Below are positions 1-12,169 of a DNA stretch of 64,000 nt, one piece after another. The DNA comes from Galeopsis tetrahit. Taxonomy: Eukaryota; Streptophyta; Magnoliopsida; Lamiales; Lamiaceae. Each line of letters starts with the position of its first letter. Positions within the stretch are counted from its first letter, which is position 1. The stretch covers positions 79,263,348-79,327,347 of the forward strand of contig OY776129.1 in NCBI GenBank assembly GCA_963675135.1, read 5' to 3'. A program made the translations under genes and the position numbers. A model generated the notes under the pieces. That model did no database searches. It worked only from the letters and a program-made list of their open reading frames with translations, and was not told the origin of the DNA.

Positions 1-1246
1 TAAAAAGATGAGACATAAACTCAGATACGATTGACCCAGAATCCAACTCTTTCCCATTTCTCTCTCCTCCCTTTTTCTCTCTCTAAATTATAAATTCACG
101 GGTGCCGCCATTCTTGATGAGAAATTCACAGACATAAAATATATGTATCTGCAGTTGTACCATGAAGTATGTCTGTGTTTGTATGGGGATGAGAGTACTT
201 ATAATTTAAGAAAATATTTGGGGATTATAGTATTTATAAATTCTTGAATTTTCTGTAATTTTTGTGGACTTACGGGTTGACTAGTATCGAATAGTTCAAC
301 GACCAGGGTGGCGCGTAGACATACGCGCTTGTTATAATCGAGTTTTTGTACTCCTCTAATCCATTTTGTTTGACTTTAAAAAAAAAAACCTATTTTGAAT
401 TTTTTTATTGGACGTTCATCATTGACACATTTTTAATATGGAGCATTTTACTAATTTTATCTTACACCACCAATAATTAATTTTTTTTTTATGTGTCGAT
501 CAATTGACATTTTGAACTAATTTAGAAGAGTTAAATACTCTCTCCGTCCACAAAAAGTTGTCGCATTTGCCTTATATTTTTTGTTCATAAAATGTAGTCC
601 GTACCCTTTACTTTATCTACTTTTTTCTTAAAACATGTGCCCACTTTAATGAGACTACATTTCATTAACTACATTTCATTAACAGAGACAGTATCGTATT
701 TCAATTTTTTTTTTTAGGAAACTTTTCGTTATGGAAGAGGAGAGAAGACTATTCTAATTCTTTTGCGTGAGAAATAGGGGTGAATGTACTTATCACAAGA
801 CTTTTTAACATTTGAGCAAAGGGTAGAACCGACATTTCATACACACTAATTTGTAGTAAAAAAGTTACTGGTGGTGTCTTAATTAATTCTGTGTGTCCAT
901 ATAACTCTGCCCCCAATATACGGAGTATTATAATTATACAGGGCTAATATTCTGGGCTTAAGAGGCCCATTTATATAAAATTAGTCCAGTTAAGGCCCAA
1001 ACAATGATGCATCCAGCCCAATATTAAAATTTAATAGGCAGAAGTGTAAATAACGTTTAATTCGAGAATTACACTTTGAAAAATCTCCAGATCTTCTTCT
1101 ACCTGAAAAATGGTTGCATCACACTTTCTTCTCAAAGATCTTCCGATCCAGTTCCATTTTCAGAACCCTAGCTTTCTCTCTCTACACTCCATGGATTTCT
1201 CACTCTGAAATTCTCATATTCTCTCTCTACACGCGAATTCTCGAAG
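1..1246. other. Upstream region of the RIC1-like gene
   Basis: AT-rich sequence with no coding signal. A Stowaway-like relic lies at about 536-691: its left end reads CTCTCTCCGTCC and its right end is an imperfect inverted copy. The stretch just before position 1247 is rich in CTCTCT pyrimidine runs, typical of a plant 5' leader. I could not place a TATA box. Confidence 0.5.
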
Positions 1247-4011
1247 ATGTATATGGCATATGGATGGCCGCAGGTCATCCCCCTAGAATTACCGAACTGT
1301 TCATCCACACAGCAGATCGTGTATCTCAAAGTCGTCAACCGCTTGCTCCTTGTTGTCGCGCCTACTCACCTCGAGCTGTGGTCATCTTCTCAGGTACAGT
1401 TCCGCATGACATTCCGTTCCGTCGGTGGAATTTTGAATTTAGTGTTTCCTGTGTGGTATCGGCGATTTTTTAGTTGGATTCCGGTTTATCCTTTTGTTTT
1501 GGTTTGCAGCATAGAGTGAGATTGGGGAAGTTTAAGAGAAATGAGGATTCGATTCAGAAAGAAGGGGAGAATTTGCAGGCAATTTGGAGCCCCGACACTA
1601 AGCTCATTGCTATTCTCGTAAGTATTGAATTAGTGGATCAAATGTTAGCATTCCTATAACATGCACTGTTAGCGAACAAATGTTTCTGGCTCATTGCAAA
1701 ACTGTCGGGTAGAGAGAGATTGGCAGTGCAATCCAAACAATTTGACGCCTCTTGTTAGCAATAGTGTTAAATGACTCAACCATGTAATGTGCAACCGCTA
1801 TGTAAAATTTTATTCGGTGAATTTTATTTTTGGAAGTATATCGTTAAATTGGAGTAATACTAGCTAGTATTACTTTATTTAGTTCTTTAAAGGTTTGCTG
1901 GTTTAAGTCATTTAAGATTGCTCCCCTTTTTTGCAGACGTCGAACTTTTATCTTCACATTTTTAAGGTTCAAATGACAGAAAAGAAAATACATGTCGGCG
2001 GGAAGCAACCAAATGGTTTATTTCTTTCAAACATATCTTTACTTCTCAACGAGCAAGTTCCATTTGCAAATAAGAATTTGACAGTGTAAGCATCTACCTC
2101 GTTTAATTTATATGCATGCCCATCTTTATTTCCAGCATGACATGCACTTTTTGGATGATGGATTGCTGACATTGTTCAAATATCTACTAACCAGTCCGAT
2201 TTCTCTATTGCAAACGTTCTTCAATTTCCTATTCCAACACTTTACATAAATGACACGTTTATATCTGTTGTGTCATTTAATACACATGGCAATAGGAGAT
2301 GGTTTTTGAATCGAGGATTTTATGTGATCTATAATCTATTAGTATTATATTGCCTCCGACCCAGACATAAGTACAATGGGTACAATACAGTAAACATCTG
2401 GATATAAGATTTTTTTTTGAAAGACTATAGCTTATTATGAAATCACTTTCATCATTCCCTTGGTTGTGGATGGGGAACTTTGCGGGCATCCTGTTACTTT
2501 CTCTATGCCAGTGATATACCACAATAAACTTGTAGTAAAAATAAATGCTCAGGAGAATAAAGTTAGGAGATTGTAATGTGGTCGAAATGGAATCATGTGC
2601 CGTGAAATTGTATTATTTATTAGAGGATGATTTTCTATTTTTTATTATTAACGCTTAGAAAGTATACATCACTGTGACCATATAAGGCACCCCATTCTTC
2701 AGAATGTTGTGTATGGATGAATATTTTGTAAACCTTCTCTTGTCTGATTGATCTTTAATCCAATTTGGCATATAATAGAACTAATCCAACATCTTTTAAG
2801 CTTCATTTCAGAATAATTTCTCAGTATGATCACTCCATTTCTCTTCTGAAATCATTTTAAATTCATGATCTTGGCCCCATCTTGTTCCTCTTGTCTTCAG
2901 ATCAACTCTGTAATCTTCGAGGTGGGAGCAAACTTGTTGAGATGCTTAGGTGATTTTTCCTGCATGTTGTCCGCTAGCCAGCTTTCCTTGTGTTTCAGTC
3001 AGAAATTGATTTTGAGTGTTTTGCTTGTATGAATAAAAGCATAGAAGCACTTATGCATGCTTGACTTCTGTGCACAATTTGCTTGGGGGCAACTTTCAGT
3101 TTTCCTTTATTTTTGTCTGAGTAGAATATTGAGCTTTTCATGTTTGGGTAACAGGAGCAACTTTGTTTGTGATAACAAACACATGCTGATTGGACTCTCT
3201 GATGGATCACTGTATATCATATCTTGGAAGGGTGAGGTATGCACTTTTGGCATGATTATGTCCTTGGTTTGTGGACTTGCTATATACTCATTAAATGTCT
3301 CTCAACTCCTTATACTTCATTAGAAAATTGAAGTATATATCTATAATTCTATATGACTATATGAGTGGTAATAACTGATGTAATGGAGATGGAAATAACT
3401 TTCTTCACTATTGTACAGTTTGGCGGTGCATTTTCCCTTGATATGCGTCTGAACGATAGCATTGGTGCTAATAAATTGTCCAACCACTTTGGCAATGGTC
3501 TGACTACTGGAGGAATACAAAATCTCGATGGTTCCAATCACACGAACCATGTTGTATCACAGAATACTGGAGTTGTCCATCTTGAGTTCTCCATGACATT
3601 CCGGATACTGTTTGTGCTGTTTTCTGATGGGGAACTAATTCAATGTTCTGTAAGCAAGAGGGGTTTAAAACTTGCTGAATCTATTGTAGTTGAAAGGAGG
3701 GTGGGTTCAGGGGATGTTGTATGCACATCAATTGCTCCAGAACAACAGATTCTTGCTGTTGGAACTCACAAAGGTGCCGTTGAGTTATATGACATTGAAG
3801 ATTCTTCATCGCTTATTCGCTCTGTTGCATTGCATGATTGGGGGTAAGCTTTTCCAATTCAGAGATGTTTTTGAAGGGGAACAGTAGTACATATTGATGG
3901 CATGCTGTTACTCTTCCTTTCTTGGATGCTTAGTGACGGAGTTGTAAACTTTTGCTCTCATCATAGTTGCGTATGGATTTAATGGCATTGAACATTTCCA
4001 AACAGTATGGT

Positions 4012-4057
<46 letters not shown>

Positions 4058-7000
4058 CTAATATGGAATTTGCTTGATTTAGAAGGCTGTGTAAGGTTTG
4101 ATGGTGCTTGATATATATAGTTTTTTTCTTCTCTTTCTTGGGAGGGAGTGTTCAAATATATAGTTGAAATTTGGTACGCAGTGCAGGCGAAAGTTATTAG
4201 TACTAATTATTTGTAGCCTTTAATTGCGTGTCTATTGGTAATCGGCAATGTATATGCTTAAAATTCCTGGAAAGATTCTCTGTAACATTTAGGCCATGTT
4301 TGTTTTTGGATTATGTAGGATGAGGGAAATTCGGATGGGGAAACCCTGGATGGAGAAATCCCGATAAATAGAGATTGTGTGTTTGTTTTGAGATTTTGAG
4401 TAGGGTAGGATGTAACTTTATGTCAAATCAATTGTGTAAGAGTGAGTGATGTTGTATTATTGTAATAATAAAATATATAGGTATGTTTAGGGATGAATGT
4501 AGGTGGATGGTGAAATCCGGATGATAAATCCCGAACTAAAACAAGACGGGGGACATTACGTCCCACGTCCGGACATGTGAGTCCCAAAACAAACATGCCC
4601 TTTAGGTTTGTCATGAGAACTTCTTCTGGATTTATTTTATTAAGGAGACAAATAAATCTATCTTTCAAATAGTATAGGAAAATTGAGGATATTCCTGACA
4701 TAATGTATATCAGAAATATGTATAGCTGCAATCTCTTCAAGATCTTTTTCAATGTACCAACTTCATTCTATGTTAATTGTTTTACACTTTCACCCCTTGC
4801 GATAATCATGAACTTAATAATGCCTTCTCCATGAACTTATCACAGGTTTTCTGTGGAAGATACTGGTCCTGTCAGTTCTATTGCTTGGACGCTTGATAAC
4901 TCTGCTTTTGCAGTTGGATGGAAGTTAAGAGGACTTACTGTTTGGTCTGTTTCTGGATGTCGCTTGATGTCTACAATCCGCCAGATAGGTTTGAGTTCTG
5001 TTTCTTCTCCAGTGGTTAAGCCAAATCAGGATTTCAAGTATGAGCCTATGATGGGTGGCACATCGCTGATGCATTGGGATGAATATGGATATAGGCTTTA
5101 TGCTATCGAAGAGGGATCTTCAGAGAGAATTATTGCCTTTTCTTTTGGAAAATGCTGCCTAAACAGAGGTGTTTCTGGTACAACTTATGTGCGCCAAGTT
5201 ATCTATGGCGAAGATCGTTTGCTTGTTGTACAGTCTGAAGATACTGATGAACTTAAGATCTTGCACCTGAATCTTCCAGTTACGTATCAAAAACACTTAT
5301 GATGATGCGCTTCCTTTAAATTTTTTAGGCCTGTTCTGCTTTATTATAAGATGTTGCTTATGAGATTGACTATGAAATGCACCAGGTATCCTATATTTTG
5401 CAAAACTGGCCAGTTCTTCATGTTGCTGCTAGCAAAGATGGAATGTACTTGGCAGTTGCAGGTCTTCATGGTTTAATCTTGTACGACATACGGCTAAAGA
5501 GGTGGAGAGTGTTTGGAGATGTTACTCAGGAACAACAAATTCAGTGCAGGGGATTGTTATGGATGGGAAAAATTGTTGTGGTCTGCAATTATGTGGAGTC
5601 TTCCAACACGTGAGCAATCAATCACATATAAAACTTCATCTTGAGGTTTCATTATGTTGTTTTAGGCATAACATTTAATATTAATATTCATATTTTATTC
5701 CAGACCCAGTTCTATTGAAGACTTCTATGATCTTGGGTTTTTTTTTAAAAATGTATCAGAAACGTAGCCTTTACTTGTGCTTCCTTGCTTAAGCTTTTGT
5801 TTCCCTGTCATATTTACAGTTTGGTGTTTCTTGGATACTCTTTTGCTATGAAAATGCATCCGGTGAGAAAATTACGTAGATGGAGATTTTGTATGTGAAG
5901 AAATCACTTGCTTATCCATTTCTAATTTTCTGTTAGTTTCTGGGGTGAATCTTTTTCTTTGTTCTGAGTATGTCCCAACTTTTTTAACTTATTATGTAGC
6001 TTGCTTTGTATAAATTACTATCATATCATTTTACATTCACTCACATGTGGTATTGTCACAATTGTTGATGATTGCAGATATGAGTTGCTTTTCTACCCAC
6101 GATATCACCTTGATCAAAGTTCGCTACTTTGTCGGAAGCCATTGCTCACGAAACCAATGGTCATGGATGTTTATCAGGACTATTTGCTTGTCACTTATCG
6201 ACCATTCGATGTTCATATATACCATGTGAAACTAGTTGGCGAATTGTCACCTTCTAGTTCACCAGATTTACAGGTAATGAAATGTTTTAAAGAGGATCTA
6301 CTCGAATAGTTATTATTGTCTATTACTCTATTGGATGACACTCATTGTTATAGTTCAGTCTGTGTCAGCTGTATTAAGATTTCTTTCAAAATGAAAGTAT
6401 AGTAATAATATTATATTCTTCATACATTTTTTAAGTGATAAAATGACAAACAGCTTTCTACAGTACGAGAGCTTTCAATCATGACTGCGAAGAGCCACCC
6501 AGCTGCAATTCATTTTATCCCTGATCAGCTTCCACGGGACTACATGTTAAGAAGTGATATTTCATCCTCATCTGATTTGTTAACCCGAGAACCCTCCAGG
6601 TTAGTGCTTATATTTCAGCTGGTTATCTACTTCTTTAGGGACTCAAGCTTTGTCTGATGATTAGCTTTTTTATCCTTTAGATGTTTGATACTGCGGATGA
6701 ATGGGGACCTTTCACTGCTTGATTTGGATGATGGACGAGAAAGAGAGCTCACTCACTCTGTAGAGTTATTTTGGGTTACCTGTGGGCAGTCAGGGGAAAA
6801 AACAAACTTAATTGAGGACGTGTCGTGGTTAGACTATGGCCATCGAGGAATGCAGGTACCAGCTTCTGTAGGCATTGCTGGTCTTGCTAAAAGATGCTCC
6901 ATTCTACTTGACATGTCTGATAGTAATACTGGTAGATGTTCATGTACAGGTTTGGTATCCATCTCCTGGCGCTGATCCCTTTAAACAGGAAGACTTCTTA

Positions 7001-10000
7001 CAGGTAATTTTGTAGTTAGATTCTCTATGCATCAAATAGCACTTAATTCTATGACGTGTGCTTCAATTTTGTCTCTTTATGTCTTCATTATGTTTAATTG
7101 CATCTTCTTAAGTTGTCAGGGATCTGATGGTGTAAGTACGGATTATGCTGTTGTAATAATTTGTTAGAGCCTTCATTTTGTACTGCCTATTTTGTCTATG
7201 CCATCTGAATCGTATGAGTTGATGTGATGCCAGTTGGACCCAGAGCTGGAATTTGATCGAGAGGTATACCCCCTTGGTCTACTTCCAAATGCTGGTGTAG
7301 TAGTAGGTGTTTCCCAGAGAATGTCATTTTCAGCATGTACAGAGTTCCCATGTTTTGAGCCAACTCCTCAAGCGCAAACCATATTACACTGCCTACTCCG
7401 ACATCTTCTTCAGGTACACAATAGCAATGTTGACTTCAGAAATTTGATTTTTTATTCTGTGTCATTGCGTTTGTTGTGAAACTGGAAACTGAGGATATTT
7501 ATCTCTCTCCAAATTACCACTATAGTACATCATCAGTGATCTTGTTGTATGATCAAGTATGCTATTAACCAGCGCAGCATGAGTCAGCATATGTTTAACC
7601 ATGCAGCTAACTGAACAGTGCTAAAATATGTTACGTGCTGAGTAACTAAACCCTCCTGGATGTTTAACTTGGGTTTTCTAGTAGAGAATCTCTGTCACTG
7701 TAAATAGATATGTTTCTGATATATTCTACATCATAAAGTCTGAGTATGGGTTCTGCAGAGGGACAAGAGGGAAGAAGCTCTGCGCCTAGCACATATATCA
7801 GCAGAGAAGCCACATTTTTCTCATTGTTTGGAATGGCTTCTATTTACAGTTTTTGATGCTGAAATTTCCAGGTAACTGTTGTCAGGAATCTGTTAATCCA
7901 TCTATCTTATGCAAGCCATCATGTACTTTTTCCACAGATGTTTTCAGAAATTTGATTTGACATTCAGATAATATATATAATAGTTTTAAAATGGTTCGGT
8001 CAAGCACTGCACTTTGAGAATGCCTCTCACTTTTTTTTTGTAAGCTGATTTTGATCTGTCATAACTTTCTTCCTCCATTATTCATATTGTGCTTGTTTAA
8101 TCCTCTTCTTCTGATACAAGCACTGTGCAGCAACCCGTACAGGAGCTTTTATGAATTTCAATTTGTTCAAGGATTCATATTTTCTGTTACTCTATTGTTT
8201 CAGTTATTATGTTTAATATATCCAACAATTTTCTACAGACAAAGCTCAAGCAAAAAACAGGGTGCAAAAGCTAATCAAACTGCCTCACTTTTGGAGAAGA
8301 GCTGTGATTTGATCAGAAATTTTCCGGAGTATTATGATGTTGTTGTTAGTGTAGCACGGAAAACTGATGGTCGTCACTGGGCGGATTTATTTTCTGCGGC
8401 TGGGAGACCAACAGAGTATGTGACTTGTTTTTAAATTTTTCTCTACTCGCCTCTGCATTTGTGTAAAAAAGGCGAGCATCAACTGTGTTGTCCTTTCTGA
8501 ACTTCATGTACTCTGAACATTATCTTTGAGGGAGTGAGTACTTGGTGTTTAAAGTTAAGGACATTCAATTGTTTTTCAAGAAACTTTTTCAAAGAGACCA
8601 TTTTGTCCACACCTCTTAGCATTGATAACTGAGATAGTTTACTTTTAGGTTGTTCGATGAATGCTGTCAACAAAGATGGTACCGCACTGCAGCCTGCTAT
8701 ATACTTGTAAGTGCCATTTTAACTACCTTTAGTTGATTTTGTGCATTTTAGTTACTTAAGCTTATGTTGGCTTACTCACATCTTCTTTTGTTGGTCTTAA
8801 AAGAAAAGGGTAATAGCTCTGAGGTTTCTCTTATTCTTATTCACAATGTTTATCTTTAATATACTTGACAATGCATGAGTAGTTACTTGTTGTTCATACA
8901 TGTTGGTCGGCAGTCATCGGTCTAAGTGATTAGCTGAGATTAGTTTCTTCGTTGTAGACAAAAGGCTTCACCTCACATGTATGTCTCAGTCATTTTACCA
9001 TATTATATTGTTTGATATTAGAAATCAGTGGAGAAAGTAAAGAAACTTTGATGCAGTTTCTGTTGTATGGAAATGATCTTTTATCCAGATTACTTGCCTG
9101 ATTGTTTGCATTGCTACAGGTCATTGCTAAGCTTGAAGGTCCTGCTGTCAGTCAAAATTGTGCCTTGCGTTTATTACAGGTGATGACAGGTTTATATATA
9201 TTCCTCCATAAATAAAGGCACAAAGATGCATAGTCTTTATGTTTGGTCTAATCAAGATTTCTAGGAGTTTGAAAGTCCTTTGACTTCTGAAGAAGCTTGA
9301 ACGACACTGCAGAACCCAAAGTTAACAATTCCATAGTCAATCTGTTGTGCTTGTTCATACTTCCGATAACGTTTGGTTAAGTTGAATGATATCTTAATCA
9401 TTCATGGTATTGCTATACCAGTGTTCCTTATATTCTCCGTGACATCTTGATTTAATGTTATGTATTCTGACAAGGACTTATCAATTTTTTAGGCCACGCT
9501 TGATGAGTCCTTATATGAACTGGCTGGAGAGCTGGTACAACTTCTCATTAACTTATTATTTTCTTGAAGATGACTATTTTTCTCAAGTCCTCGTTTTGAC
9601 CTCTTTTTTAATCCTTTTGTTAGGTGAGATTTCTACTAAGGTCAGGAAGAGAATATGAACCCACAAGTACAGAGTCTGAGAGAGATTCTCCAAGATTCTT
9701 GGGATATTTTATTTTCCCATCTAGTTTTAGGAAGCAACCGCAGGATGGTAAAAGGTAAATCTAGGCCTTACTTTGCCATCCCTTTGCCTTAAAATTGAAT
9801 CTTTGCAGTCATTTCATTTGTCTGACTTCATCAGCTTTATTAATTCTTGTTGACTTTTTCTTTAAATCAATGTATAGCAGTCCGTCATTCAAAGAGCCAA
9901 GTGGACATATTGCTTCTGTTAAAAGTATTTTAGAAAACCATGCCAGCTATTTGATGTCGGGAAAGGAGCTCTCTAATCTTGTTGCATTTGTCAAAGGCAC

Positions 10001-11262
10001 ACAATTTGACCTAGTGGTATGATTCACTCTCTTTAGTTCTTCAAAAGAGTGTTCATTTTTCTATGTTTGAGATTTAGAAGCATAATAGAATCTTATTACA
10101 GGAGTATCTCCAACGAGAAAGATATGGAAGTGCTCGTCTGGAGAACTTTGCTTCAGGGCTCGAAATGATTGGACAGAAGGTAATATGTAGAGTTCATGCT
10201 CTTGATTTGGGATTTGTTAAATGCTTTCGTGGCTTGTGGCCTTTTAAAGACCATTGGTGCCTAATTAATTGATATCTGAAATTTTGGCTGTAATGCAATT
10301 GAATTTCTCACCAACTTACTACTTTTTCTCTGTAGCTGGATATGGGGACATTGCAGAGTCGTTTGGATGCAGAGTTCCTCCTAGCACATATGTGCTCAGT
10401 CAAGTTTAAGGAATGGATAGTAGTGTTGGCCACATTATTGAGGCGTTCTGAGGTATATTTCGGATATTCTTTCAAGAATTGTTCTTACAATGTGGTCTAT
10501 TTGTTTCTTGATCTACCTATATCCGACAAGAAAAGTATATCTGATGATGGTTGCATCACTTTTTGGAAATCATTACCAAGTTTCCTGCATGCAATATTAG
10601 TGCTTCAAAAACTTTAGGTGTAATGGTGTATAATTTCCTTGGCATCACTGCCAAGGTTGATCAACTCGTCCTGTAAATGTTTACATAATTCACTTTCCTT
10701 TTCTTCAGGTCCTTTACGATTTGTTTAGGCATGATTTACGATTGTGGACAGCATACAGCCTAACCATACAGGTATGGATTGATAAAATGATTTTGACTGG
10801 TGCATCGAGTTCTTTTCTGTTTTGTACAGAAAATGTAGGTTTCTTTACCTTTGGGGTTATACAAAAAATGGAAAATTTCCACCTGTTCATTATAAAAGAA
10901 AGAAATACGTCCTTTTTTGACAAAATTCTGTCTTCTCTTCCATGAATCTCGAGGCTCACAGAAGCTTGTAAGCCGAGACAATGGATGCCTAAGCTCGAGG
11001 CAATGGATTTATCAAGCTTCACTTCACATGCTTGAGAAATCCTGTGCAGAGAAGTCATACTTTGTTTCAAGAAAGGACATCTTTGTCTTTTAAATATGCT
11101 GAAATGGTTTTATCTTTTCATTCTTTCTCTCTACCGACTCATATGCTTTTCATATTGTATAATAATGTGAAGGAGCATGAAGCATTTGTCGAATTCCAAG
11201 ATTTGCTGGCAGAGTTGGAGACAAAGCTTTCATCGACAACTAATGCAGAAGAAGAAACCTGA
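1247..11262 (+). CDS. RIC1: RIC1-like guanine-nucleotide exchange factor subunit (23 exons)
   Basis: Homologue of RIC1, which with RGP1 forms the exchange factor for Ypt6/RAB6-class GTPases (RABH1 in plants) at the Golgi. Exons: 1247-1393, 1510-1617, 1937-2085, 3155-3236, 3419-3843, 4846-5278, 5386-5609, 6078-6273, 6454-6599, 6681-6855, 6950-7003, 7234-7413, 7759-7871, 8239-8415, 8649-8706, 9120-9179, 9493-9534, 9624-9754, 9878-10016, 10102-10179, 10336-10452, 10709-10771, 11173-11262. They sum to 3387 nt (1128 aa) with every phase matching. The start MYMAYGWPQVIPL is the hallmark plant RIC1 N-terminus. The first third carries degenerate WD-repeat segments (GLSDGSLYIISWKGE, SSIAWTLDNSAFAVGW) and the second half is the helical RIC1 domain. 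An AATAAA-type poly(A) signal lies near 11469. Homology to Arabidopsis At3g61480 is recalled, not searched. Intron 5 hosts a MITE and an AT microsatellite. It converges with the FRO gene on the right. Confidence 0.92.
4017..4054. repeat. (AT)19 microsatellite in RIC1 intron 5
   Basis: Uninterrupted AT dinucleotide run of 38 bp inside the intron between exons 5 and 6. It is probably length-polymorphic. Confidence 0.95.
4292..4600. mobile_element. Tourist/PIF-Harbinger-like MITE in RIC1 intron 5
   Basis: A 309-bp element with inverted ends (GGCCATGTTTGTTTTTGGA at the left; reverse complement of the right end GGGCATGTTTGTTTTGGGAC). It is flanked on both sides by TTTA, consistent with a TTA/TWA-type target duplication. 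The interior has no coding capacity. Superfamily assignment rests on end sequence and duplication only. Confidence 0.7.
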
Positions 11263-12169
11263 GATGGAAACCCATGAATTGGTTTAGCTGAGAATATTTA
11301 CACTAAGCTTGGCAAGTGGCAACTCTCCCCGATTTCTTCATGACCAGGTTGGGAACCTTTGATTGGATAGATGAACATTCGCTGTTTCCTGTTGGTCCGA
11401 TTTTTGCAGCAGGAGTCTTCATGAATTGCTTTGCGATCACCTTCGACTAAACGATGTATGTGCATAAAATAAATAAAGCGTCTGTCTTTGTGGCTATAGT
11501 TAACTTCATTTTCCTTTTATTCTTGAGCGCATGTATTATCTTCTTCCCCCGTTTTGAGAGAGAGACGTACGGTTATTCGTAGGATGTACACAATTTGTAT
11601 GAAGTTTTACATTTAAGCACCCGCCATTTTGGTGATGGTAGACAGATATATATAAAGCCAATATCGTCTGTGAGCAAACAAAAAAAAAATCTTGAAATTT
11701 GAACAACATATTATATGAATGACAGAATTACTATCATTTAATTTCCAATTTAGACATTTTTTTATGATGAGACTTTATGAATTTTTTTTGGGAAATACGT
11801 GCTTTTGCTCATGTATTTTTGTTCTCTAAGTCGCGCTTAAAATTATTTGTAGATTTCTCTCTTTATCACTTTTATATTAAAATTCTCGTCTCCTAAAGTT
11901 AGAGAAATTGAGTGTGTAAAACATGCATTTAATAAACATAAAAAAAATGGACCACCTATTATACATGGATAAAATTCAAGCCCTTATGGTTAACGTACAT
12001 CATGCGTCTCTTACAAACACTATATTATAAAGAGAAACTGTCTTATGGTGAGACGGAGTATAATTTGTACTAGTTTATGAACGGTCTCACCGTGAGACCG
12101 TCTCACGCACGTTTTTGCCTATTATAAATACATAAGATAAGATGATCCAATACTGCAATGCAAATACAG
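11263..12169. other. Convergent spacer between RIC1 and the first FRO gene
   Basis: Holds the RIC1 3' UTR (AATAAA-like motifs near 11469) and, from the other strand, the FRO 3' UTR. At 12035-12110 there is a short repeat fragment including the palindrome GTGAGACCGTCTCAC at 12091-12105, which recurs in related form near 17711 and 17913. No gene is seen. Confidence 0.5.

Noticed and set aside
8051..8238. Extra N-terminal part of RIC1 exon 14 (hydrophobic frame)
   Set aside because: It lies upstream of a clear acceptor (TTCTACAG ending at 8238) and is an intron reading through in frame; RIC1 homologues have no such insertion.
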